Shown: positions 15,729 to 23,798 of the stretch, piece by piece
Position numbering within the stretch: the stretch's first letter is position 1
Layout: each line of letters starts with the position of its first letter
DNA from: Pseudomonadales bacterium
GTDB taxonomy: Bacteria; Pseudomonadota; Gammaproteobacteria; Pseudomonadales; Azotimanducaceae
DNA length: 32,329 nt
Reading direction: 5' to 3'
NCBI GenBank assembly: GCA_016779385.1
Contig: JADHNT010000023.1
Location: 1 to 32,329 of the forward strand
Translations under genes and position numbers: made by a program
The notes under the pieces: generated by a model
What the model saw: only the letters and a program-made list of their open reading frames with translations
Told to the model about the DNA's origin: nothing
Database searches by the model: none

Positions 15729-15765
15729 CGCTCTCGGAGCGAGCAGGCGAGCGTAAGGCGCTCGC
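15729..15765 (+). repeat. Two adjacent GC-rich hairpins
   Basis: CGCTC-TCG-GAGCG (15729-15741) is followed by GCGAGCG-TAAGG-CGCTCGC (15747-15765), a perfect 7-bp stem. The related motif GCGCTCGC recurs at 15798-15805. They lie 110-145 nt upstream of the methyltransferase start. No T-run follows. Function unknown. Confidence 0.4.
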
Positions 15766-15873
15766 TGAACAAAGACAGAGCACAACGCACAATAAGAGCG
15801 CTCGCGGGGCTCACCCCTGCACCCAAAGGACGCGGAACTATGCTCAGCCACCGCGCCAAGGAGAGAGCCAAGC

Positions 15874-16627
15874 GTGCTCGAACTCATCATCGATCTTTAT
15901 CAAGGCCTTGCCCGCCTGGGCCCGGGCAGCAACGCGTCCACCCGGCAGGCCCTTGCCCTCGCCGAGGCCGCGGGCCTTCCTTCGGCGACGCCGCTGCAGG
16001 TCGCAGACCTCGACTGCGGGACCGGAGCGGCCACCTGGGTGCTGGCTCAGGCGCTCCCATGAACGATCACGGCCATTGATCAGCTTTCGCCTTCTCACCG
16101 CTCTTGAAGGTCGGCGCACTAGCGCGTGCCAATCGCCCTCCGTGGAAGCGCACGCCGCAGACTTCTCAAACCTGCCCTTCCCTGGGGAGAGCTTCGATCT
16201 CATCTGCTCGGAGGGCGCGATCTACAACATCGGCTTTGCCGCGGGCCTCGCGGTCTGGCGCCCATTTCTGAAACCGGGAGCCTTCCTCGCCGTCAGCGAG
16301 CTCACCTGGCTAACGGCCCAGCGCGCCGCGCCACTAGAGGCCTTCTGGAACGAGGCCTATCCGGAGGTCGCGACGGCGAGCGCCAAGCTCGCGATCCTCG
16401 AGCAGCAGGGGTTTCGCCCCGTGGGCTACTTCCCTTTGCCGCCCAGCTGTTGGGTGGAGGGCTTCTACGCACCCCTAGAGGCAAGCCTGCCCACCTTCCT
16501 GGCGCGCCAGGGCTCGAGCGCGGAAGCTGAGGCCCTCGCCCAGGGGGTGCGGGAAGAGGCCACCCTCTACCGGCGCTACGGAGACCAGGTGGGCTACGGC
16601 TTCTATATCGCTCAGCGCCTACCTTAA
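15874..16627 (+). pseudogene. Broken class I SAM-dependent methyltransferase
   Basis: The N-terminal part starts with GTG at 15874 (GGAGAG upstream): LELIIDLYQGLARLGPGSN, then the SAM-binding motif VADLDCGTGAATWVLAQ. A TGA at 16060-16062 interrupts it, yet the same frame continues after the stop with TITAIDQLSP, the expected second strand of the methyltransferase fold. Between about 16081 and 16142 the frame changes at least once, with a net +1 shift. The remainder then reads normally to the stop at 16627: VEAHAADFSNLPF, SFDLICSEGAIYNIGF, LKPGAFLAVSELTW. The gene needs one stop reversal and a frame repair to be whole. Either it is a recent pseudogene, or the assembly has errors in this 80-bp patch. 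The intact protein would have about 250 residues. Confidence 0.75.
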
Positions 16628-16675
16628 AGGCTATGATTTCGAGCATAAAAAACCGGTGGTTTTAGGGAGGACCCA

Positions 16676-18526
16676 ATGAGCAACGCGTCACCGCGCTGGC
16701 ACAACCTGTTTCCCGATCTGGACTTCGACCCCGACGTGCTCCGGGAGCGCTACCGGCAGGAGCGGGATAAGCGTCTTCGGGACGACGGCGAGAATCAGTA
16801 CCTTGAAGCCGCGGAGAACTTCGCCCACTACGCCGATGAAGACCCCTACACGGCGCAAACGCCCCGGGGCGCCACTAAGCGCAACGTCAACGTGGTGGTG
16901 GTGGGGGGTGGCTTCAGCGGCCTCATGGCTGCGGCCCGGCTGAAGGAGCGGGGCGTCGAGGACGTACTGCTCATCGAAGCCGGAGGCGATTTCGGCGGCA
17001 CCTGGTACTGGAACCGCTACCCCGGCGCCCAGTGCGATATCGAATCCTATTGCTACCTGCCCCTCCTGGAGGAAACGGGCTACATGCCGAAGGAGAAGTA
17101 TTCCTTTGCCCCTGAGATCTTCGAGCACACGCGCCGGGTCGGGGAGTACTTTGGCCTATATGAGCTGGCCCTCTTCCAAACCCGGGTGAAGGATGCGGCC
17201 TGGCAGGAGGACCGAAAGCGCTGGCGCCTCACCACGGACCGGGGCGACGTGCTCGACGCACGCTTCCTAATTCAAGCCACGGGCCCCGCGAACCGGCCAA
17301 AGCTGCCACAAATCCCTGGCATCGATCGTTTCAAGGGCCACAGCTTCCACACGGCCCGATGGGACTACGAATACACTGGCGGCGATCACCAGGGAAATCT
17401 GCAAAAGCTCGCGGATAAGCGCGTGGGCATCATCGGTACTGGCGCCACGGCCATTCAGTGCATTCCCTTCCTCGGGAAACACGCCAAGGACCTCTACGTC
17501 TTTCAGCGCACCCCCTCCTCTATAGATCTTCGCGGCAACAGCCAAACAGATCGGGAGTGGTACGCGGGGCAGAAGCCGGGCTGGCAGCGGGAGCGCCGGG
17601 AGAACTTCGCCGCGGTGCTCGCGGGGCAGAACCTCACCGTGGATTTGGTGGCCGACGGCTGGACCGACATTGCGCGGCGCATTGGGCTATCGCTCATGAG
17701 TCGGCGAAGCGATGCGGGGAACCTCGATATGGAAGAGATTTCCCTGCGCAGCGAAATCGCTGACTTCCAAAAAATGAACGAGATCCGAGCGCGGGTCGAT
17801 ACGGAGGTCGGCAAGGCCGACGTCGCGGAAGCGCTCAAGCCCTGGTATCGCCAGTTCTGCAAGCGCCCCACCTTCAACGACGACTTCCTCGCAACCTTTA
17901 ACCGGGACAACGTCCACCTAATTGACGTCTCCGCTAGCAAGGGCGTGAATGGCATCACGGAGAAGGGGGTGCTGGCGAACGGTGAGGAAATCGAGCTCGA
18001 CTGCCTGATCTTTGCCACGGGCTTTGAAATCACCACCTCGGCTCATCGGCGCGTGGACTTCGACACCCGGGGCCGGAATGGCCAGAGCCTTTATGACCAT
18101 TGGGGCGACGGCTTCCGCACCCTCCACGGGCTGTCCAGCCATGGCTTCCCCAACTGGTTCACCATCGGCATCAATCAGAATGGCCTCTCGCCGAACATGA
18201 CCGCCATGTTCGACGATCAGGCCGTGCACGTGAGCTACATCATCGACGAGGTTCAAAAGCGCGGCGCCACCACCATTGAGGTAGACGCCGAGGCGGAACA
18301 GGCCTGGGTAGAGGAAATTGTGCGCCTTGCCGGGGGCGGCAGTGCGGAGTTTCTCGAGGCCTGCACCCCGGGCTACTACAACCGGGAAGGGCAGGTGGGG
18401 AAGGGCGTTTCCATGCAGAACTCGCCCTATGCCCCGGGGATTAACGCCTTCAACGATCTGTTGGCGCGCTGGCGCGAGGCGGGAACCCTCGACGGCATGA
18501 TCCTCGCCACGGAGCCCAACGCATGA
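16676..18526 (+). CDS. Flavin-dependent Baeyer-Villiger monooxygenase
   Basis: Type I Baeyer-Villiger monooxygenase of 616 residues, with a roughly 70-residue N-terminal extension before the FAD domain, as in large-substrate members. It has the FAD-binding GGGFSG (77-82) and GGTWYWNRYPGAQCD (107-121). The family fingerprint F-x-G-x3-H-x3-W-D is read as FKGHSFHTARWD near 219-230, and the NADPH-binding GTGATAIQ near 253. It inserts oxygen next to a carbonyl, turning ketones into esters or lactones with NADPH and O2. AGGGAGG sits 5 nt before the ATG. Its stop overlaps the start of a carboxylesterase gene (ATGA), which would hydrolyse the ester product. Substrate unknown; cyclic, steroid or long-chain ketones are possibilities. 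Confidence 0.93.
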   Translation: MSNASPRWHNLFPDLDFDPDVLRERYRQERDKRLRDDGENQYLEAAENFAHYADEDPYTAQTPRGATKRNVNVVVVGGGFSGLMAAARLKERGVEDVLLIEAGGDFGGTWYWNRYPGAQCDIESYCYLPLLEETGYMPKEKYSFAPEIFEHTRRVGEYFGLYELALFQTRVKDAAWQEDRKRWRLTTDRGDVLDARFLIQATGPANRPKLPQIPGIDRFKGHSFHTARWDYEYTGGDHQGNLQKLADKRVGIIGTGATAIQCIPFLGKHAKDLYVFQRTPSSIDLRGNSQTDREWYAGQKPGWQRERRENFAAVLAGQNLTVDLVADGWTDIARRIGLSLMSRRSDAGNLDMEEISLRSEIADFQKMNEIRARVDTEVGKADVAEALKPWYRQFCKRPTFNDDFLATFNRDNVHLIDVSASKGVNGITEKGVLANGEEIELDCLIFATGFEITTSAHRRVDFDTRGRNGQSLYDHWGDGFRTLHGLSSHGFPNWFTIGINQNGLSPNMTAMFDDQAVHVSYIIDEVQKRGATTIEVDAEAEQAWVEEIVRLAGGGSAEFLEACTPGYYNREGQVGKGVSMQNSPYAPGINAFNDLLARWREAGTLDGMILATEPNA

Positions 18527-20064
18527 TTCGCCCCGCCCTTTTGCTTTTGCTGACAACCCTGGCCGCCGCGGCGGGCGCTGCGCCGATGACCCTAACCACA
18601 CCCCAGGGGCCTATCCTCGGCACCCAGGGCGAGGACGGCATCGCCGTTTTTAGGGCCATTCCCTACGCCCTACCCCCCACCGGGCGCCGGCGCTGGGCAG
18701 CCCCGGAGCCGGCACCGGCCTGGGCGGGGGTGCGGGATGGGCGGGACTTCTCGCCCCAGTGCACCCAGGCCCCCTACCCCGCCGCCAGTGTCTTCGCGCG
18801 GCCGCATCGACCTACGTCGGAGGACTGCCTCTACCTTAACGTCTGGACCGCCAATCCCAAGGGGAGGGCGCCGGTGATGGTGTGGATTCACGGCGGCAGC
18901 CTCACCCGGGGGACCGGCGCCACTAAGGCTTACGATGGCGCCGCCCTCGCCCGGCAAGGGGTAGTGGTCGTAACCTTGAACTATCGACTGGGCGTCATGG
19001 GCTTCTTGGCCCATCCGGCCCTCTCCGCCACGGACCCCAGGGGGATCTCCGGAAACTACGGCTTTCTCGATCAAGTCCAGGCCTTACGCTGGGTGCGCGA
19101 TCACATTGGCGCCTTCGGGGGGGATCCATCGCAAGTGACGATTTTCGGGGAATCGGCGGGAGCCCGCAGCGTTCACGCCTTGCTGGCCATGCCAAGCGCC
19201 CGGGGCCTATTTCATCGCGCCATTGCCCAATCCGGCGGCGGCTTCTCCCCCACCCAGGCGCTCCAGGATGAGGTGCATGGGCTCCGCAGCGCCGAAGCCT
19301 GGGGCACGGAACTCGGGGACCGGCTCGAAGGGCAAAGCGCCGAAGCCCTGCGAGCACTGCCCGCCAGGGCCGTTCAAAGGGCTGCGGAAGACCTTGCCCT
19401 GCCCCTGACCACCGTGGTGGATGGCGTGGTGATGCCCGCCCAACCTGGCGACCTGTACCGTGCCGGCCAGATGGCGAAGGTGCCCGTGCTCCTCGGCTTC
19501 AACAAGGACGAGGGCACCTCCCTCACGGCGCCAAGCTGGCGCCCAAAAACTCGGGAGGCCCTGGCGGCGCGCTTTGAGCGCCGCTTCGGCCCCCACGCCC
19601 CGCGACTGCTGGCGCACTACGCCGGGGACCCGGAGCGAGCCTGGCTCGATGCCTTTCGGGATCAGCGCTTCGGCTGGGAAATGGTGAGCTGGGGAGACGC
19701 GGCGGCAGCGGCGGACCAGCCCGCCTACCTCTACTACTTTACCCATCATCCAAGCGGCCCCTACGCCGCTCAGCTACGGGCCTTTCACGCAGGGGAAATT
19801 CTCTACGCCTTCGACAACGTGGCACTAAACCCCGCTGCTATGGAAGCGGACTACGCCCTCGGGAAGATGATGAGCGGCTACTGGGTAGCCTTCGCGAAAA
19901 CCGGGGATCCGAACCACGAAGGGGCACCACAGTGGCCCCTGTGGACCCCGGAAACCCGTCCCTTCCTCGAACTGGGGGCCACGCCCCGGGCCGCGCAGGG
20001 TCTGCTCGGAGGAGCCAAGGCGCTGTTGGACGCCCTCCCGCCCGCCTTCCGCGTACGCCGCTAG
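18523..20064 (+). CDS. Type B carboxylesterase with signal peptide
   Basis: Alpha/beta-hydrolase of the carboxylesterase type B family, 513 residues. An N-terminal hydrophobic signal (ALLLLLTTLAAAAGAAP) predicts export with cleavage near residue 20. Family markers are FRAIPYALPPTG, EDCLYLNVW (100-108), oxyanion HGG (123-125) and the nucleophile elbow GESAG with Ser211. The acidic residue lies in GFNKDEGTS and the catalytic His in FHAGEILYAF. The start overlaps the monooxygenase stop by 4 bp, implying coupled translation and a joint pathway. Oddly, the monooxygenase should be cytoplasmic while this enzyme appears periplasmic. It converges on the MFS gene with a 7-bp gap. Confidence 0.92.
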   Translation: MIRPALLLLLTTLAAAAGAAPMTLTTPQGPILGTQGEDGIAVFRAIPYALPPTGRRRWAAPEPAPAWAGVRDGRDFSPQCTQAPYPAASVFARPHRPTSEDCLYLNVWTANPKGRAPVMVWIHGGSLTRGTGATKAYDGAALARQGVVVVTLNYRLGVMGFLAHPALSATDPRGISGNYGFLDQVQALRWVRDHIGAFGGDPSQVTIFGESAGARSVHALLAMPSARGLFHRAIAQSGGGFSPTQALQDEVHGLRSAEAWGTELGDRLEGQSAEALRALPARAVQRAAEDLALPLTTVVDGVVMPAQPGDLYRAGQMAKVPVLLGFNKDEGTSLTAPSWRPKTREALAARFERRFGPHAPRLLAHYAGDPERAWLDAFRDQRFGWEMVSWGDAAAAADQPAYLYYFTHHPSGPYAAQLRAFHAGEILYAFDNVALNPAAMEADYALGKMMSGYWVAFAKTGDPNHEGAPQWPLWTPETRPFLELGATPRAAQGLLGGAKALLDALPPAFRVRR

Positions 20065-20071
20065 ATTGCGC

Positions 20072-21289
20072 TTACGCTCGGGGCTCCGCGCCCCGAGCGC
20101 CCTTCTCTAGGCGGCGCCCCAGCCAGCCCATGGAAAGAAACAGCACGACGTAGACCCCCGCCGCAACCGCGTAGGGAAGGTTGGGCTGAAGCTGATACAG
20201 CGCCCCCCCGAGCATGGGACCAATCGCAAAGCCGAGGGGGCCACAGGAGCCCGCGACCCCGGCCACCGCGCCCTGCTCCTCCGCGGAAACGGCCAGCGAA
20301 GCCCCGGCCATAAAGCCTGGTCCAGCGAGCCCCATCCCAAAACCCTGCACCATCATGGCGGAGGTCAGCACCCACCGCGATTCCGTGAGCGCCATAGTGG
20401 CAAAGGCCAGAAACAGCAGGGGCATGGCCACGCGCAAAAGGGTAAAGGGCGCCAGCGATAGGCGCTGCACCACCACCCCCTGAGCCACAAGGGAGGCCGC
20501 GGCGGAGAGCATCATGCCGAGACCAACCGCCTGGGCGGTCTCCGTAGCCGACAGATTGAGCGCGTCCTGGAAGCGAAAGCCCATGGTTTGCTGCACCAGG
20601 GCCATGCCGGAAAACATGGTCACACCCACGATGATGAAGGGGAAGATGCGCGGATCGCGGTAGCGCATTTTGGCGCCCAGGCGCGGGGCGTTATGCCGGG
20701 GCGGCTCGGGCAGGAAGCGCCAGATAAAGAGCCCATTTAAAAAGGCCAGGGCCGCCATCACCCACAGGGGCATGAGCAGGGAGAATACCGCGAGGGCCGC
20801 CACCGCAGGCCCCAGCATGGAGCCCAGGTTGTTCGCGGCCCCCGCCGCGCCCATGCCTTTGGTGCGGTTTTCCGGGCTTGTAATATCCGCCATGAAGGCG
20901 TTAGCGGCGGGCATAGTCGCGGACATCACCGCCGCGTGGACCATGCGCGAGGCCACGAGCGCCGCAAAAAGCGTGGTCCCGGTAATCGCCGCGGACAGGC
21001 CGAGGTAAATCACGCCGTTGAAAAGGAAGGTGCCAAAGGCAAAGCCAAAGAGGCCGATGAGTATGACGGCCTTTCGGCCCAGGCGATCGCTCAGCCGGCC
21101 CCAGCGGGGGCTGGCCAGAAAGACGGTGATGGAGGACGCGCCGATGATGGCGGTGATCTGAAACTCCGTCAGCCCCATCTCCCGGCCCACGGGGGCCAGA
21201 ATGGGAAAGAGCACGGTAAAGCCCATGCCCACCACCACCAAGGAAATGAGAAGAATCCGCTTCGCGCGGCTTTCCGAGAACTCCGTCAT
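20072..21289 (-). CDS. MFS transporter
   Basis: Major facilitator superfamily transporter of 405 residues with about 12 hydrophobic segments. The loop 2-3 motif is present as GRLSDRLGRKAV, and PANAFMADITSPENRTKGMG is typical of the drug/metabolite efflux type (DHA1-like). The stop lies 7 bp from the convergent carboxylesterase stop, and its last codons form one arm of a 10-bp inverted repeat. It lies downstream of the HpaB-family gene with a 96-bp gap, so co-transcription is possible but not certain. It could import the substrate of this catabolic cluster or export products; direction and substrate are unknown. Confidence 0.9.
   Translation of the reverse strand: MTEFSESRAKRILLISLVVVGMGFTVLFPILAPVGREMGLTEFQITAIIGASSITVFLASPRWGRLSDRLGRKAVILIGLFGFAFGTFLFNGVIYLGLSAAITGTTLFAALVASRMVHAAVMSATMPAANAFMADITSPENRTKGMGAAGAANNLGSMLGPAVAALAVFSLLMPLWVMAALAFLNGLFIWRFLPEPPRHNAPRLGAKMRYRDPRIFPFIIVGVTMFSGMALVQQTMGFRFQDALNLSATETAQAVGLGMMLSAAASLVAQGVVVQRLSLAPFTLLRVAMPLLFLAFATMALTESRWVLTSAMMVQGFGMGLAGPGFMAGASLAVSAEEQGAVAGVAGSCGPLGFAIGPMLGGALYQLQPNLPYAVAAGVYVVLFLSMGWLGRRLEKGARGAEPRA
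20075..20099. terminator. 10-bp inverted repeat between convergent genes (possible terminator)
   Basis: CGCTCGGGGC (20075-20084) and GCCCCGAGCG (20090-20099) form a perfect stem with a 5-nt loop, just after the carboxylesterase stop and overlapping the last MFS codons. CCCTTCTCT follows on the plus strand, so the T-tract is weak. It may stop transcription in the rightward direction. Confidence 0.45.
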
Positions 21290-21385
21290 ACGCTAATCCG
21301 TCTTACCCGCGCTCTTTCGGCGGGCTATCAGACCAGGGTCCCGGGGGAAGCGCCAGCCCCAAGCCCCAGGTGCCCCTCGGCGCTC

Positions 21386-22774
21386 CTAGTCCACTAGGGG
21401 GGGCGCGATCCCCGCGGACTCGAGGGCCAGGCGCTTAGCCCCCTCGATGTCGTAGTGGGCCCGAGACACGATCCGCTGAGCGTAGAGCCCGCCCCCGGCT
21501 TGGATCTGGGTCACGGCGTGCCAGCCGCCCAAGGCATCGGCGGTGAGATCGCGAATGGCATGGAAGAGCTTCATGCGATAGGCGCCATCCACCGCTTGCA
21601 TGGTGCCCATGTACTTGCGAATCAGGTGACCCGTTTCTTCGTTTTCGAGATCGGCAGTGGCCGGCGTCGTCAGGATAGCGCCGCCGCCGATGTCGTGGAG
21701 GTGCCGCACCATGAGGCTGTAGTTGGCGGCCCCGTGATACTTCCCGGCGTTAGTAAAGAGCTCGTTGGGAAAGGCCTCCCCATCCGCCGTCACGTGGCAA
21801 TGGCTGATGGCGGCCTCCAGGGAGGCCCTTACCAGGGTGGCATTAATAATCATCTCGGAGATCTTTTCCTTAATGTGCCCCACGCGCTGAAGCCCGTTGG
21901 CTTCGGCAATGAGCTGGGCAAAGCCCACGAGTCGGTCATAGCCCGTGGCCATGCCAGCGAGACCCCCAAGCCGTTCCCATAGGCCGAGGGAATGGGCGAA
22001 CACCGCCGCGTGCTCCACCTGCCCATCGAGAAAGACGCGCTCGTAGGGCACGAACACGTCGTCAAAGATCACAAAGCCTTCCGGCGTGTGATGCTTTCCG
22101 GAGAAGGGAAAATCCCGGGTGTCTTCGTGGCGCGGCGCATAGGTCGTATTGACGATGCGCACCCCCGGGGCATTCACAGGCACTATGGCGCCGATGGCGT
22201 AGGCCTCTTCCCCGGGCTTCATGGCCTTGGTGGGAATAGTCATGAGTTCGTGGCCCATGGAGGCCGCGGAGATATGGAGCTTGGCGCCCCGCAGCACCAC
22301 CCCCTGATCGTTTCGGGAGACGACGCGGACGTAGGCGTCGGGGTCGTCCTGCTGCGCCGGGCGCCGGCTCCGGTCGCCCTTGGCATCGGTGATGCACTGG
22401 GTGATGCGCACATCGTCGGACTGCGCCGTTCTCACCCAAGCGCGGATGCGCGCCGCATGCTCGGGCATGGCCTCACTGATGCGATCGGCGGCGGTCAGCA
22501 GGGTCATGATGGAGGCGTAGGTGACGTGGGTGAGTAGATCCACCGTTTCGTGAAGTTCCACCTGCGCCCGCAGCGAGTCCGCGTCCTTCGGCACCTCCAT
22601 AAAGGCGCCGATGGCCCCCGGCGTAGGGTCATAGAAACGTTCATAGCCGGCAGCAGCGGAATCCACCGTTTGCCCCAAGAGCGCGTGGGCGGTGACATCC
22701 TCCACCCGCTGCCCCTCAAAGTACGTTGCCCGGCCATCGCGCAGCGAGGCCCGGTACTGCTCACCGGTCATCAT
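21386..22774 (-). CDS. HpaB-family flavin monooxygenase-like protein (AbfD-like, no Fe-S cysteines)
   Basis: Member of the 4-hydroxyphenylacetate 3-hydroxylase/4-hydroxybutyryl-CoA dehydratase family, 462 residues from the ATG at 22774. The stretch ITDAKGDRSRRP...DPDAYVRVVSRNDQGVVLRGAKLHISAA closely resembles AbfD-type dehydratases. From memory of that family, the positions of its four 4Fe-4S ligands (three Cys and one His) are occupied here by other residues. A flavin-dependent hydroxylase role is therefore more likely than dehydration. An in-frame ATG at 22849 with AGAGGA is also possible. I prefer 22774 (AGGGGAG, 9 nt spacing) because MMTGEQYRASL is the family's usual N-terminus and the upstream DNA carries palindromic boxes. 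No reductase partner is visible. Substrate unknown. Confidence 0.85.
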   Translation of the reverse strand: MMTGEQYRASLRDGRATYFEGQRVEDVTAHALLGQTVDSAAAGYERFYDPTPGAIGAFMEVPKDADSLRAQVELHETVDLLTHVTYASIMTLLTAADRISEAMPEHAARIRAWVRTAQSDDVRITQCITDAKGDRSRRPAQQDDPDAYVRVVSRNDQGVVLRGAKLHISAASMGHELMTIPTKAMKPGEEAYAIGAIVPVNAPGVRIVNTTYAPRHEDTRDFPFSGKHHTPEGFVIFDDVFVPYERVFLDGQVEHAAVFAHSLGLWERLGGLAGMATGYDRLVGFAQLIAEANGLQRVGHIKEKISEMIINATLVRASLEAAISHCHVTADGEAFPNELFTNAGKYHGAANYSLMVRHLHDIGGGAILTTPATADLENEETGHLIRKYMGTMQAVDGAYRMKLFHAIRDLTADALGGWHAVTQIQAGGGLYAQRIVSRAHYDIEGAKRLALESAGIAPPLVD

Positions 22775-22797
22775 CGGCAGAATCTCCCCTTCCGTTC

Positions 22798-22817
22798 CTT
22801 GCAAGCCCCCTTGCAAG
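22798..22817. promoter_or_regulatory. Twin CTTGCAAG palindromes (operator candidate)
   Basis: Two identical 8-bp palindromes, CTTGCAAG at 22798-22805 and 22810-22817, lie 12 bp apart centre to centre. They sit just upstream of the HpaB-family ATG at 22774, in the gap between that gene and the divergent protease gene. The arrangement suits cooperative binding of a dimeric repressor or activator. Confidence 0.4.
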
Positions 22818-22903
22818 TGCCCCTTGAAGGGTCGGCCGAAGGGACTCATCTTTAGTCCTCTCGCCGCCTGCCCGAGCAGGTCGCCCAGCTAAGGACCGAG
22901 CCC

Positions 22904-23695
22904 ATGCGCCAACCCCTCCCCCTTTTGATCCTAACGCTCCTCCTGGCCAGCTGCACCACCAGCCCCACGGGGCAGCAACAGTTGCTCCTGTTCTCCGAAC
23001 AGGACATGGCGAAGCTGGGAGACGAGAGCTTCGAGGAGATTAAGGCGCAGGAGACGCTTCTCCCCGAGGGGGAGGTGACCACCTACGTGCGCTGCGTCAC
23101 GGCCCCCCTGACGGCCCAGGTGGGGGGTGACTGGGAGGTGCGGGTGTTCCAAAGCGACGACGTGAACGCCTTCGCTCTGCCCGGGCGCCATATCGGCATC
23201 TACACCGGGCTCCTCGGCGTCGCCCAGGATGCCGATGCCCTGGCGGCGGTTATCGGCCATGAAATTGCGCACGTGCTCGCCCGCCACGGCAATGCTCGGG
23301 TGAGTACGCAAATGGCCACCCAGGCGGGGCTTGAGGTCCTTTCCGCAGTGAGCGGCATGCAAAGCCGCCCCGGCGGGGATGATCTCCTTGCGGCCCTGGG
23401 CCTGGGGGCCCAGGTGGGCATCCTTTTGCCCTTCTCTCGCCAGCAGGAAAGCGAAGCGGACCTCCTGGGGCTGCGCCTCATGGCCGATGCGGGCTTTGAT
23501 CCCACGGGGGCCCTGCGCCTTTGGGAAGCCATGGGCGCCCAGGACGGGGCCGGACAGCGCCCGCCGGAGCTGCTTTCCACCCATCCGGCCTCTACCACTC
23601 GCCTTGCCGCCCTGCGCCAAGCCCTCCCGGGGGCCCTAGCTCGCTATGACCAGGCCCGAGCCACGGGGCAAACCCCCTCCTGTCGGCTGCTTTAA
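22904..23695 (+). CDS. M48-family zinc metalloprotease lipoprotein
   Basis: Predicted lipoprotein protease of 263 residues, resembling the envelope quality-control proteases LoiP/BepA and Oma1-like peptidases. The lipobox LLASC places the lipid on Cys17. The zinc-binding HEIAH is at 119-123 and the third ligand Glu is in ESEADLLGLRLM near 184-192. PTGQQQLLLFSEQDMAKLG is the usual M48C start. It should act in the periplasm on misfolded outer-membrane proteins. AAGGA precedes the ATG. It is divergent from the HpaB-family gene and not obviously coupled to the FliK-like gene 103 bp downstream. Confidence 0.92.
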   Translation: MRQPLPLLILTLLLASCTTSPTGQQQLLLFSEQDMAKLGDESFEEIKAQETLLPEGEVTTYVRCVTAPLTAQVGGDWEVRVFQSDDVNAFALPGRHIGIYTGLLGVAQDADALAAVIGHEIAHVLARHGNARVSTQMATQAGLEVLSAVSGMQSRPGGDDLLAALGLGAQVGILLPFSRQQESEADLLGLRLMADAGFDPTGALRLWEAMGAQDGAGQRPPELLSTHPASTTRLAALRQALPGALARYDQARATGQTPSCRLL

Positions 23696-23798
23696 GTCGA
23701 CGCGAGCAGAGGATCGCCCTGCGCCCTTAAGCTGGGGCACCCTTGGCCGATAGCCCTAGCGTGACCCCGGGGCCAGCCCAGGGAAGGAACGCTTTACT

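Larger units (their letters stand above)
15453..15873. other. Intergenic region rich in inverted repeats
   Basis: This 421-bp gap between the TonB receptor and the broken methyltransferase gene has no believable intact ORF. It contains at least six dyads, given separately where strongest. It also has an imperfect direct repeat (ATTGGCTATGGCG at 15591-15603 and ATTGGCTGGATGGCG at 15649-15663) and an AT-rich patch at 15626-15640. The receptor promoter should lie here on the minus strand, but I could not place convincing -35/-10 elements. Confidence 0.6.

Noticed and set aside
15575-15873. Upstream extension of the methyltransferase frame to an ATG at 15575
   Set aside because: The translation from 15575 to about 16080 is arginine-rich noise, while the real N-terminal methyltransferase sequence lies in another frame from 15874.
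16632-16637. TATGAT as a -10 box for the Baeyer-Villiger monooxygenase gene
   Set aside because: It matches the hexamer well, but no -35 lies at a suitable distance. The AAAACC-GGT-GGTTTT dyad after it could equally be a weak terminator stem of the broken gene, so I left it unassigned.
21386-22774. 4-hydroxybutyryl-CoA dehydratase (AbfD)
   Set aside because: Overall sequence resembles it, but the Fe-S cluster cysteines appear to be missing, so the dehydratase name would be misleading.
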